Positions 1 through 5,695 of a DNA stretch of 7,937 nucleotides are shown piece after piece. The notes under the pieces are model-generated. The model did no database searches and was not told the origin of the DNA. It saw only the letters and a list, made by a program, of their open reading frames with translations. The DNA is taken from assembly GCA_945861995.1 (NCBI GenBank), contig CAMAWZ010000104.1, forward strand, positions 1 through 7,937. Reading direction: 5' to 3'. The DNA is from Pseudorhodobacter antarcticus (GTDB taxonomy: Bacteria; Pseudomonadota; Alphaproteobacteria; Rhodobacterales; Rhodobacteraceae). Numbering within the stretch: position 1 is the first letter of the stretch; every line of letters starts with the position of its first letter. The translations under genes and the position numbers were made by a program.

Positions 1-2
1 AA

Positions 3-470
3 ATTGCTGCGCATTTGGGGGCAAAGGTGACGGCCCTCGCCTCGGCGCAAAACCATGATCTTGCGCGGCGGTTGGGGGCGGGAGCGGTGCATGACTATGC
101 CGCAGGCGCGCTGTCTGGCCCTTATGATGTGATATTTGATGTGATGGGAACCTATCCTTGGGCGCGCGTGCGGCCCCTTTTGGCGCAGGGCGGGCGGCTG
201 TGTATGATCACTGCCGATCTGTCTGCGACCCTTGCCGCCGCGCTGCGCCCGCGCATCGATGGGCGCAGGCGCATTGCGGGCACATCGTCGGAAAGCCGCG
301 CCATGATGCAGCGGCTGGTGGGGCTGCACCAAGCGGGCGCTTATCGCCCCGTTGTTGGACAAACCTTGCCCTTTACCGATTTACCCCGCGCCCATGCCAT
401 AGCCGAAACCTTTCATAAGGTTGGCAATCTGGTTGTGCTGATGAACCAAGGAGGCGATTCAGATGTCTGA
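3..470 (+). CDS. MDR-family NAD(P)-dependent dehydrogenase, C-terminal part (5' end outside window)
   Basis: The reading frame is open from the window edge, so only the last 155 residues are present and the start codon lies upstream. The visible part begins inside the nucleotide-binding Rossmann fold (IAAHLGAKVTALAS, then LGAGAVHDY). It continues with YDVIFDVMG and GGRLCMIT, the strand-turn motifs typical of the coenzyme half of medium-chain dehydrogenase/reductases. It ends in AHAIAETFHKVGNLVVL, which matches the usual 'H..GKVVGN.V' tail of the quinone-oxidoreductase-like branch. Family knowledge suggests NAD(P)H-dependent reduction of a carbonyl or quinone in the cytosol; the substrate cannot be read from this fragment. 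Its last 8 bases overlap the next gene, so the two are probably co-transcribed and translationally coupled. Confidence 0.85.
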   Translation: MAAHLGAKVTALASAQNHDLARRLGAGAVHDYAAGALSGPYDVIFDVMGTYPWARVRPLLAQGGRLCMITADLSATLAAALRPRIDGRRRIAGTSSESRAMMQRLVGLHQAGAYRPVVGQTLPFTDLPRAHAIAETFHKVGNLVVLMNQGGDSDV

Positions 471-1092
471 CCTGGCCCAAGCGCGGCGCTTTAGCGGCCC
501 TGCCATCGCGGCTTTGTTGTTGATTTTCACAGGAATCCCGATTGCCATATCTTTCGTGCGCATGGGCCAAATACCCTTGGGCGCGCTGCCCCCTGATGCC
601 GTTAAATTCACCGCAGTGCCCTTTGGGCATTTTTTCCATGCGGCGGGGGGCGCGGTCTTTGGTATTCTTGGCCCGTTGCAGTTTTCGCGCGCGCTGCGGG
701 GCCGTTTTGGGCGGCTGCATCGTTGGCTTGGGCGGGTGTTTGTGCTGGCGGGGTTGGCGCTGGGTTTGACGTCGCTGCGCCTTGTGTTCCAATTTCCCGA
801 TGCTGGGACATGGATTTTGGTCACCGCGCGCTTGGTGATGGGCGCGGCGCTTTTGGGGGCGCTGGTGGTTGGGCTGCGGGCCGCCCTGTTGCGCTATTTG
901 GCCCGCCACCGCGCGTGGATGATCCGCGCCTATGCCATTGGCATGGGTGCGGCCACCATCGCGCTGGTCATGTTTCCCATATTCATCATCACTGGCGCGC
1001 CATTAGAAGGGTATGTTTCCGACCTAGCCTTTGTCGGCTCTTGGGTCATCAACATCACCATAGGTGAATGGGTTATCCGCCGCTGGCCCTAA
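463..1092 (+). CDS. DUF2306 family integral membrane protein
   Basis: This 209-residue protein is nearly all hydrophobic helices, at roughly 12-32, 55-73, 90-108, 117-140, 154-177 and 185-203. It carries the DUF2306 signatures: H56 and H59 ahead of a GILGPLQF segment, LRGRFGRLHRWLGR at 78-91, and HRAWMIRAYA at 149-158. The conserved histidines could bind heme or metal, but the family function is unknown. The ATG is supported by a strong AAGGAGG at 448-454, inside the upstream dehydrogenase gene, which it overlaps by 8 bases. The two are therefore probably one operon, perhaps a membrane partner for a redox enzyme (inference). The stop codon interlocks with that of the convergent aldo/keto reductase. 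Confidence 0.85.
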   Translation: MSDLAQARRFSGPAIAALLLIFTGIPIAISFVRMGQIPLGALPPDAVKFTAVPFGHFFHAAGGAVFGILGPLQFSRALRGRFGRLHRWLGRVFVLAGLALGLTSLRLVFQFPDAGTWILVTARLVMGAALLGALVVGLRAALLRYLARHRAWMIRAYAIGMGAATIALVMFPIFIITGAPLEGYVSDLAFVGSWVINITIGEWVIRRWP

Positions 1093-2078
1093 AAGCGTTG
1101 CGGCGCTGCGGGTTTATTGCCCATAACATCTTCGATCGCGGCCATGACATCGGCGGTCACCTTTTCGCGCGATTTCAGGGCTGACAGGTTGTCATGCAAC
1201 TGTTCAATCTTGCTGGCCCCCAAAATCACGGTCGACACGCGCGGGTTGGCAAGGCACCACAAGAGCGCCATGTGGTGAATGGGCATACCCGCACCATCCG
1301 CGATTTTGGCCAGTTCCTTGATTTTTTCGATCCGCGCGCGGCCCTCATCGCCCATCATGATATCGCGCAACCATTCATAGCCTGGCAGGTTCGCGCGGGA
1401 ATCGTTTGGCATGCCGTTGTTGTACTTGCCCGTGAGCAACCCTGACGCCAGCGGAGACCAAATCGTCGTCCCCAGACCAAAGGTGTCATAAACGGGCAGA
1501 TAATCGCGTTCCACCTTGTCGCGTTCGAACAGGTTGTATTGCGGCTGTTCCATCGTGGGCGGGGTCAGGTTAGCCGCGCGGGCAATGGCGTGCGCTTCGG
1601 TGATCTGCTGGCCCGACCATTCGGACGTGCCCCAGTAAATCACTTTGCCCTGACGCACCAAGTTATCCATCGCGCGGACGGTTTCTTCGATTGGCGTGTC
1701 AATATCGGGGCGGTGGCAAAAATACAGGTCAAGGTGTTCAACGCGCAGGCGCTTAAGTGCAGCATGGCAAGCCTCGGTGACGTGCTTGGCCGATAGGCCG
1801 CGCTGGGTGGGTTTGCTGCCGCCCCAGAAAACTTTGGATGAGACGATATAGCTGTCGCGCGACCAGCCAAGTTCGTCAATGGCTTGGCCCATGACCAGTT
1901 CGGAATTGCCTTGTTCGTACCCTTCGGCATTGTCGAAAAAGTTAACCCCTGCGTCATAGGCGGCCGATAGCATCGCCTTGGCGGGGGCGACATCGACCTG
2001 CTTGGCGAAGGTCACCCAAGAGCCGTAGGAAAATTCGGAAACTTGTAGGCCAGATTTGCCAAGGCGGCGATATTGCAT
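1089..2078 (-). CDS. Aldo/keto reductase, KCNAB (potassium-channel beta subunit)-like group
   Basis: The 329-residue protein is a full-length cytosolic (alpha/beta)8 NADPH-dependent aldo/keto reductase. The catalytic tetrad is visible as D49 (FFDNAEGY), Y54, K82 (SSKVFWGG) and H122 (CHRPD). Segments such as MQYRRLGKSGLQVS, FWGGSKPTQRGLSAKHV, YWGTSEWS, WSPLASGLLTGKY and STVILGAS closely resemble animal Kv-beta subunits from memory, although His replaces the Asn those have at the fourth catalytic position. Bacterial relatives are soluble reductases of aldehydes and similar carbonyls. An upstream in-frame start would add 41 residues with no family similarity. The ATG at 2078 is preferred because AKR proteins start here with M-x-YR-LG and AAAGGGAGA lies just upstream. 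The gene appears monocistronic, isolated by the terminator at 2154-2190. Confidence 0.95.
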   Translation of the reverse strand: MQYRRLGKSGLQVSEFSYGSWVTFAKQVDVAPAKAMLSAAYDAGVNFFDNAEGYEQGNSELVMGQAIDELGWSRDSYIVSSKVFWGGSKPTQRGLSAKHVTEACHAALKRLRVEHLDLYFCHRPDIDTPIEETVRAMDNLVRQGKVIYWGTSEWSGQQITEAHAIARAANLTPPTMEQPQYNLFERDKVERDYLPVYDTFGLGTTIWSPLASGLLTGKYNNGMPNDSRANLPGYEWLRDIMMGDEGRARIEKIKELAKIADGAGMPIHHMALLWCLANPRVSTVILGASKIEQLHDNLSALKSREKVTADVMAAIEDVMGNKPAAPQRF

Positions 2079-2084
2079 TATTTT

Positions 2085-2093
2085 TCTCCCTTT
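2085..2093 (-). promoter_or_regulatory. Ribosome binding site of the aldo/keto reductase gene
   Basis: On the minus strand AAAGGGAGA lies 6 bases before the ATG at 2078. It fixes the start at the family-typical MQYRRLG and argues against the longer upstream start. Confidence 0.75.
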
Positions 2094-2100
2094 AGTTGTA

Positions 2101-2106
2101 TTTATA
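2101..2106 (-). promoter_or_regulatory. Possible -10 box for the aldo/keto reductase gene
   Basis: TATAAA on the minus strand lies in an AT-rich patch between the terminator at 2154-2190 and the AKR start. No good -35 hexamer sits 16-18 bases upstream (CCAACG is the best placed), so a promoter here would be weak or need an activator. Confidence 0.3.
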
Positions 2107-2134
2107 GTTAGTTCTTTTGCGCGCGTTGGCCATA

Positions 2135-2146
2135 GCAAAATTTTGC
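2135..2146. promoter_or_regulatory. Perfect 12-bp palindrome, candidate operator upstream of the aldo/keto reductase gene
   Basis: GCAAAATTTTGC is perfectly palindromic. It lies in the loop between a 9-bp inverted repeat (TTTGCGCGC at 2116-2124 and GCGCGCAAA at 2148-2156). It is about 30 bp upstream of the possible -10 box, in the only stretch available for the AKR promoter. The 11-mer CAAAATTTTGC recurs at 6902-6912. A regulator-binding role is inference. Confidence 0.35.
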
Positions 2147-2153
2147 AGCGCGC

Positions 2154-2190
2154 AAAGAAAAAAGGCATCGGGACGGGGCCCGATGCCTTT
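2154..2190 (-). terminator. Rho-independent terminator of the PDZ/poly-Asp protein gene
   Basis: A perfect 12-bp stem (2161-2172 with 2179-2190) with a 6-base loop is followed on the minus strand by a T-rich run (TTTTTTCTTT, including the last stem bases). It starts 22 bases after the stop codon at 2213-2215 of the minus-strand gene and points the right way, so it also insulates the aldo/keto reductase gene from read-through. Confidence 0.9.
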
Positions 2191-2212
2191 GTCGTGGGCA
2201 AGAAAGCTTGGC

Positions 2213-3040
2213 TTACTCGCCGTCGTCGCCGCCAGCGTCATCACCGCCGTCATCACCGCCGCCGTCATCACCGCCGTCATCACCGCCAGCGTCATCACCG
2301 CCAGCATCATCACCGCCAGCATCATCACCGCCGTCATCACCGCCAGCGTCATCACCGCCGTCATCACCGCCCGCATCATCGCCGCCGTCATCACCGCCAG
2401 CGTCATCCGCGCTATCGTCGCCTGCGTCATCTTCGGTCGATTCTTCCGATTGTTCGGCAGCGAATTCTTCGGAACTGGTTGTCTCTTCAATCAGGCTTTC
2501 CGAAGACTCGTAAGATTCGGTGATTTCTTCGCTGTATTCGCTGGTGTATTCTTCATAGCTGAAGCTTTCATAGGAATAGCTGCTCCACGAGGAAACCGTC
2601 GTCAAATCGATCACTTCGGAATAGGATTCGTAAGTGATGATGCTGGTGTAATAGTACGCCACGCCGCCCGACCACACGTCAAACCCGAAATCTGTGGTGC
2701 CTTGGCTGATCCAGTAATAAACGATTTCATCCAGATCGATGGGGCTTGAAATCACTTTTCCGTAGGCTTTGCTGATGACATCGCCAGGCTTGATGCCAGC
2801 CGCTTCGCCAACGCCGCCGGGTGAAGTGGCCAGAACCAAGACGCCGCTGTCAGAGGCAGCAAGGCCAAAGGCCCCGCGCACTTCGTCATCGACGGGGATT
2901 AGAACCGCGTCCAATGCGCGGCTGACATAGGGGGCTGGCATTGCCACTGCGGCGGTCGCAAAGGCAAAGGTGGAGGCAAGTGCCGTGCCAAGTGCAAGCA
3001 GGCGCGCGGCGGAAAATTTTGGATAGAGGGTATTTTGCAT
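2213..3040 (-). CDS. Exported PDZ-like protein with Tyr/Ser/Glu-rich region and Asp-Asp-Gly repeat tail
   Basis: I do not recognise a named family for the whole 275-residue protein. Residues 1-33 look like a Sec signal peptide (hydrophobic core LLALGTALASTFAFATAAVA, likely cut after AVA). Residues about 58-122 resemble a PDZ domain: GVLVLATSPGGVGEAAGIKPGDVI is the classic pattern of a carboxylate-binding loop followed by 'AGIKPGD'. No protease domain accompanies it. Residues about 127-203 are rich in Tyr, Ser, Thr and Glu. Residues 204-275 hold 16 Asp-Asp pairs separated mostly by GG or AGG, ending in GE. The mature protein must be extremely acidic and is probably disordered outside the PDZ part. 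Binding of divalent cations or a surface/periplasmic scaffold role is inference. The ATG at 3040 has a good ribosome binding site and yields a clean signal peptide; a start 10 codons upstream is less likely. The gene has its own terminator. Confidence 0.85.
   Translation of the reverse strand: MQNTLYPKFSAARLLALGTALASTFAFATAAVAMPAPYVSRALDAVLIPVDDEVRGAFGLAASDSGVLVLATSPGGVGEAAGIKPGDVISKAYGKVISSPIDLDEIVYYWISQGTTDFGFDVWSGGVAYYYTSIITYESYSEVIDLTTVSSWSSYSYESFSYEEYTSEYSEEITESYESSESLIEETTSSEEFAAEQSEESTEDDAGDDSADDAGGDDGGDDAGGDDGGDDAGGDDGGDDAGGDDAGGDDAGGDDGGDDGGGDDGGDDAGGDDGE
2216..2431 (-). repeat. In-frame tandem repeat of 12- and 15-bp units encoding GGDD / AGGDD
   Basis: On the + strand the region is built of GCCGTCATCACC-like 12-mers and 15-mers with an extra GCC/AGC-type codon. 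Read on the minus strand these give GGDD and AGGDD. Every unit is a multiple of three, so unit gain or loss changes tail length without a frameshift. The same property keeps several other frames open here, which explains the apparent Pro/Ser- and His/Arg-rich shadow ORFs. Confidence 0.9.
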
Positions 3041-3173
3041 AACGATCCTTTCTGGTACGTCGATATGCAACCCTAAGTATCAGTGCGTTAAGCTGTCCAG
3101 TAGAGACACTCAATCCTGAGGGGAAATATTTTTGAATTTCACCCTTATTCTGCTAGGTTAAGCTACTCTTCAA
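3041..3173 (-). promoter_or_regulatory. Intergenic region presumed to hold the promoter of the PDZ/poly-Asp gene
   Basis: This 133-bp gap is distinctly more AT-rich than the surrounding genes. No convincing -35/-10 pair or terminator of the DUF2937 gene is visible. An 8-bp word (GTTAAGCT on the + strand) occurs twice, at 3087-3094 and 3157-3164, exactly 70 bp apart. Confidence 0.35.
3046..3051 (-). promoter_or_regulatory. Ribosome binding site of the PDZ/poly-Asp protein gene
   Basis: AAAGGA on the minus strand sits 5 bases before the ATG at 3040. It supports this start over the one 10 codons upstream. Confidence 0.7.
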
Positions 3174-3698
3174 CTAGAGGTTGTTCGTATTTCCCGAAGC
3201 GTCCGCAAAAGCTTTGCGGCGGCGGCGAAAGGGCCAGCGCAGGGCGGCGGTAAGGCCATTCAGGCCCAAAAGCCCCGCGAGAAAGCCAATGCCCGTGGCA
3301 AAGCCCCCTTCAAGGGTAACGGGCATGGCGGGGCGGAAATCGGCCCAAGTGGCGGCAAAGGTTTGCCCGTCGCGAAAGCGGTGGGGGAAGGCCATGCGTT
3401 CCAGCGGACTTGCCGCGCGGAGTAGCGCCAGATCGGCGGTGACATTATCGAGCCGCGCAAAGGCATTGGCCATATCTGCGCGGTGGGCATCTTGAAACGT
3501 GCTGCCTTTGATCTGGGCCAGCGCCGTATCGCGGGTCAGGCCAGCCTTGGTGGCGGATGCATCAAAGTCGGCCGCGATTTGGGACAGGGCGTCATACTGC
3601 CCCCCAAGGCGCTGCAGGTATTGCTGGCTGAATTCGGGGAACTGACTGCCAGCGACGCCCGTGGCGAGGGAGGCTATGAGGATGAGTTTTTGCAGCAT
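3174..3698 (-). CDS. DUF2937 family membrane protein
   Basis: The 174-residue protein has an N-terminal hydrophobic segment (MLQKLILIASLATGVAG). It is followed by SQFPEFSQQYLQRLGGQ, a hallmark start of DUF2937 proteins. A long, probably helical soluble middle (about 35-125) includes RMAFPHRF, and a second hydrophobic segment lies at about 131-152. The C-terminus is basic (RWPFRRRRK). Topology is probably two membrane helices with the middle portion outside the cytoplasm. The family function is unknown. An in-frame start 55 codons upstream would add low-complexity Pro-rich sequence. The ATG at 3698 is preferred for the family match and a GGAG 6 bases upstream (plus-strand 3705-3708). The gene follows proS but is separated by a terminator, so it probably has its own promoter. 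Confidence 0.85.
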   Translation of the reverse strand: MLQKLILIASLATGVAGSQFPEFSQQYLQRLGGQYDALSQIAADFDASATKAGLTRDTALAQIKGSTFQDAHRADMANAFARLDNVTADLALLRAASPLERMAFPHRFRDGQTFAATWADFRPAMPVTLEGGFATGIGFLAGLLGLNGLTAALRWPFRRRRKAFADASGNTNNL

Positions 3699-3736
3699 GG
3701 GATGCTCCGTGGTTTGGGGGAGTATCGCAGGGAGTA

Positions 3737-3757
3737 GGGCGGGGGGGAAGGGGGGGG
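3737..3757 (+). other. G-run cluster, potential G-quadruplex
   Basis: The + strand has GGG, a 7-G run (3741-3747) and an 8-G run (3750-3757) with loops of 1-2 bases, enough for a canonical quadruplex. It lies just upstream of the DUF2937 start, on the template strand for that gene, so the leader RNA would carry the C-rich complement. Confidence 0.5.
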
Positions 3758-3827
3758 ATGGCGGGAGTTGGCTGTAAGGTTCGTATTTGCACGCGCCATT
3801 TGGCAAAACCCGTTGCGCGGGGAAAAT

Positions 3828-3847
3828 GGTGCGTGAAATCACGCACC
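3828..3847. promoter_or_regulatory. Inverted repeat upstream of DUF2937 gene, candidate operator
   Basis: GGTGCGTGA and TCACGCACC form a 9-bp inverted repeat with a 2-base centre. The half-site recurs inverted at 3857-3865 (ATTTCACGC), and a related GCACGCGCC occurs at 3789-3797. The cluster sits between the proS terminator and the DUF2937 gene, where that gene's promoter should be. There is no T-run on either side, so it is not a terminator. Confidence 0.4.
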
Positions 3848-3875
3848 TTCCGCCCAATTTCACGCGCCTTCATCC

Positions 3876-3905
3876 AATTAAAAGGGGCGCTGTCTGCGCC
3901 CCTTT
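3876..3905 (-). terminator. Rho-independent terminator of proS
   Basis: A perfect 10-bp stem (3881-3890 with 3896-3905), GC-rich in its inner part, has a 5-base loop. On the minus strand it is followed by TTTTAATT. It begins 3 bases after the proS stop codon (3909-3911). The T-run is short but the stem is strong. Confidence 0.8.
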
Positions 3906-3908
3906 CCT

Positions 3909-5249
3909 TTAGCGATGCGCTACGTAAATTTCTACCACCCGCGCCACGGCGGCTTCTGGCGTCATCTCCACCGACTCCCCCGTGCGGCGGGAGGTGAGTT
4001 CCACTACCCCATTCGCCAGCCCGCGCGGCCCAACGGTGATCCGCCACGGCAGGCCGATCAAATCCATCGTGGCAAACTTGGCGCCTGCGCGTTCATCTCG
4101 GTCGTCGTAGAGGGGTTCTAGGCCTGCCGCCGTCAGCGCCTTATAAAGGCCCAAGCAGGCGGCATCCGCTGCTGCGTCGCCTTGTTTCAGGTTCACAATG
4201 CCCACGGGGAAGGGGGTCACGCCTTCGGGCCAGATGATGCCTTTGTCGTCGTGGCTTGCCTCGATAATCGTGCCCAAAAGGCGGGACACGCCAATGCCGT
4301 GACTGCCCATTTCAACGGGCACTTTGGCCCCATCGGGGGTGACAACATTTGCGCCCATCGATTCCGAATATTTGGTGCCGAAGTAGAAAATCTGCCCCAC
4401 TTCAATGCCGCGCCCCACTTTGCGGTGCGCTTCTGGAATGGCGTTGAAGGCCGCTTCATCGTGCGTCTCGTCGGTGCGCGCATACAGGGTGGTAAACTCG
4501 GCGCAGACATCGGCCACAGCGGTGCGGTCGTCATAATCCACTTCGCGCGCGCCCAGTTTTAGGGCGGTCACACGGTCATCATAAAACACCTCAGACTCGC
4601 CCGTTTGGGCCAGCACCAGAAATTCGTGCGTGTTATCGCCGCCAATGGGGCCCGATGCCGCGCGCATTGGAATGGCGGTTAGGCCCATGCGTTCATAGGT
4701 GCGCAGGTAGCTGACCATATGGCGGTTATAGGCGTGCAGGGCGGCGTTTTTGTCGATGTCGAAATTATAGCCGTCTTTCATCAGAAATTCGCGGCCCCGC
4801 ATCACGCCGAAGCGCGGGCGCATTTCATCGCGGAATTTCCATTGGATGTGGTACAGGGTCAGGGGCAGGTCTTTGTAGCTGGTCACGTGCGCGCGGAAGA
4901 TGTCGGTGATCATCTCCTCATTGGTGGGGCCATAGAGCATTTCGCGTTTCTGCCGGTCGGTGATGCGCAGCATTTCTTGGCCATAGTCGTCATAGCGCCC
5001 GCTTTCGCGCCACAGATCGGCGGGTTGCAGGGTGGGCATCAGCAGGGGGATATGGCCTGCGCGAATTTGCTCTTCGTTCACAATCGCTTGGATGCGGTTC
5101 AAGACGCGCAGACCCAAGGGCAGCCACGAATAAATCCCCGCCGCCTGCTGTTTGATCATGCCTGCCCGCAGCATATAGCGGTGCGAGACGATCTGCGCCT
5201 CGGCAGGGTTTTCTTTTAGGACAGGCAGGAAATAGCGGGACAGACGCAT
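3909..5249 (-). CDS. proS: Prolyl-tRNA synthetase, short alphaproteobacterial type
   Basis: This class II synthetase charges tRNA-Pro with proline in the cytosol. At 446 residues it is far shorter than the roughly 570-residue E. coli type. Family signatures are present: MRLSRYFLPVLKENPAEA at the start, GIYSWLPLGLRVLNRI at 38-53 (motif 1 region), YGPTNEEMI at 106-114, FRDEMRPRFGVMRGREF at 139-155 (motif 2) and GSHGIGVSRLLGTIIE at 315-330 (motif 3). An anticodon-binding domain follows from about 345. The stretch between motifs 2 and 3 is short and holds no room for the usual proofreading insertion domain. Start choice rests on the family N-terminus and an AAGG 8 bases upstream (plus-strand 5258-5261); an upstream in-frame start would add 20 unrelated residues. 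It is divergent from the PepSY-cytochrome operon. Confidence 0.97.
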   Translation of the reverse strand: MRLSRYFLPVLKENPAEAQIVSHRYMLRAGMIKQQAAGIYSWLPLGLRVLNRIQAIVNEEQIRAGHIPLLMPTLQPADLWRESGRYDDYGQEMLRITDRQKREMLYGPTNEEMITDIFRAHVTSYKDLPLTLYHIQWKFRDEMRPRFGVMRGREFLMKDGYNFDIDKNAALHAYNRHMVSYLRTYERMGLTAIPMRAASGPIGGDNTHEFLVLAQTGESEVFYDDRVTALKLGAREVDYDDRTAVADVCAEFTTLYARTDETHDEAAFNAIPEAHRKVGRGIEVGQIFYFGTKYSESMGANVVTPDGAKVPVEMGSHGIGVSRLLGTIIEASHDDKGIIWPEGVTPFPVGIVNLKQGDAAADAACLGLYKALTAAGLEPLYDDRDERAGAKFATMDLIGLPWRITVGPRGLANGVVELTSRRTGESVEMTPEAAVARVVEIYVAHR

Positions 5250-5321
5250 GTGATTGACCTTGGATGAATGGCGTATCCCTTGGGTAGTGGATTGCTCGCA
5301 AAGGGGCAAGTGGGCGCGCGC

Positions 5322-5337
5322 GTAAGCAGGCGCTTAC
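5322..5337. promoter_or_regulatory. Inverted repeat in the divergent proS / PepSY promoter region
   Basis: GTAAGC and GCTTAC form a perfect 6-bp inverted repeat around a 4-base centre. It sits between the two divergent start codons, about 70 bp from proS and 98 bp from the PepSY gene. It is a candidate operator. No clear -35/-10 pair was recognised for either direction in 5250-5434. Confidence 0.35.
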
Positions 5338-5385
5338 ACGGCCCCATATCTGCGCTGCGTGCATAGACGGGGCAGGGGGAAGCGC

Positions 5386-5407
5386 GCAGATCAAAAGGGC
5401 GATCTGC
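5386..5407. promoter_or_regulatory. GCAGATC-N8-GATCTGC inverted repeat upstream of the PepSY-cytochrome operon
   Basis: Perfect 7-bp arms lie 27 bases upstream of the first start codon of the operon. The 22-bp size and spacing would suit a dimeric DNA-binding protein such as the GerE-domain regulator encoded by the third gene, or a hairpin in the leader RNA. Either role is inference. Confidence 0.4.
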
Positions 5408-5434
5408 ATGGTGCGGGCCGCACAGGAGAATGAC

Positions 5435-5695
5435 ATGAAAAAGACCTTGATGATTGCGGCCCTGATCTGCGCCCCAATGGCTGCACTGGCGATGCCTGTT
5501 GTGGGCGATGTTGTGGGCACAAATGCCGCGGATGCCACGGCCGCACTGGCCGCAAAGGGCTGCGCTGTGACCGCGTTCGAAGCGGAAGATGGCAGCATCG
5601 AAGCCCAATGCACCGATGAGGCGATGAAAGTTTGGGAAGTTTATATCGACCCCAAAACAGGCGCTGTGAGCGAAGTGAAAGACGAGGCGGAATAA
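5435..5695 (+). CDS. Small periplasmic PepSY-like protein
   Basis: This 86-residue protein begins with a clear signal peptide (MKKTLMIAALICAPMAALA, cut before MP at about 20). The mature part fits a single PepSY-type domain: DATAALAAKGCAVTAFEAED, then an alternating acidic strand, and finally WEVYIDPKTGAV, the family's typical closing 'Y.V.VDP.TG.V'. Two cysteines remain after cleavage (C43, C59) and could form a disulfide. PepSY proteins are often inhibitors or accessory modules and commonly neighbour cytochrome b561-type proteins. The ATG at 5435 has AGGAGA 5 bases upstream (5424-5429); an in-frame start 9 codons earlier would spoil the signal peptide. It is the first gene of a three-gene operon; its TAA overlaps the next ATG (TAATG). 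Confidence 0.85.
   Translation: MKKTLMIAALICAPMAALAMPVVGDVVGTNAADATAALAAKGCAVTAFEAEDGSIEAQCTDEAMKVWEVYIDPKTGAVSEVKDEAE

Noticed and set aside
373..909. Minus-strand ORF of 178 codons
   Set aside because: It is antisense to the dehydrogenase and DUF2306 genes, has low-complexity Gln/Arg/Pro-rich sequence and shows no domain.
1089..2201. Longer aldo/keto reductase starting at 2201
   Set aside because: The 41 extra residues would run through the terminator stem of the neighbouring gene and have no similarity to the family; a good ribosome binding site precedes the ATG at 2078.
2216..2431. CRISPR array
   Set aside because: Units are 12 and 15 bp, contiguous and without unique spacers, and they code for GGDD/AGGDD in frame.
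2216..2431. RTX calcium-binding repeats
   Set aside because: The pattern is GGDD/AGGDD, not the GGxGxDxxx nonapeptide with a large hydrophobic residue at the end of each unit.
2117..2749. Long + strand ORF (210 codons) and other frames rich in Pro/Ser, His/Arg or Met/Thr-Ala opposite the repeat gene
   Set aside because: Repeat units are multiples of three, so several frames stay open. Only the minus-strand frame at 2213-3040 gives a signal peptide, PDZ-like domain, ribosome binding site and matching terminator.
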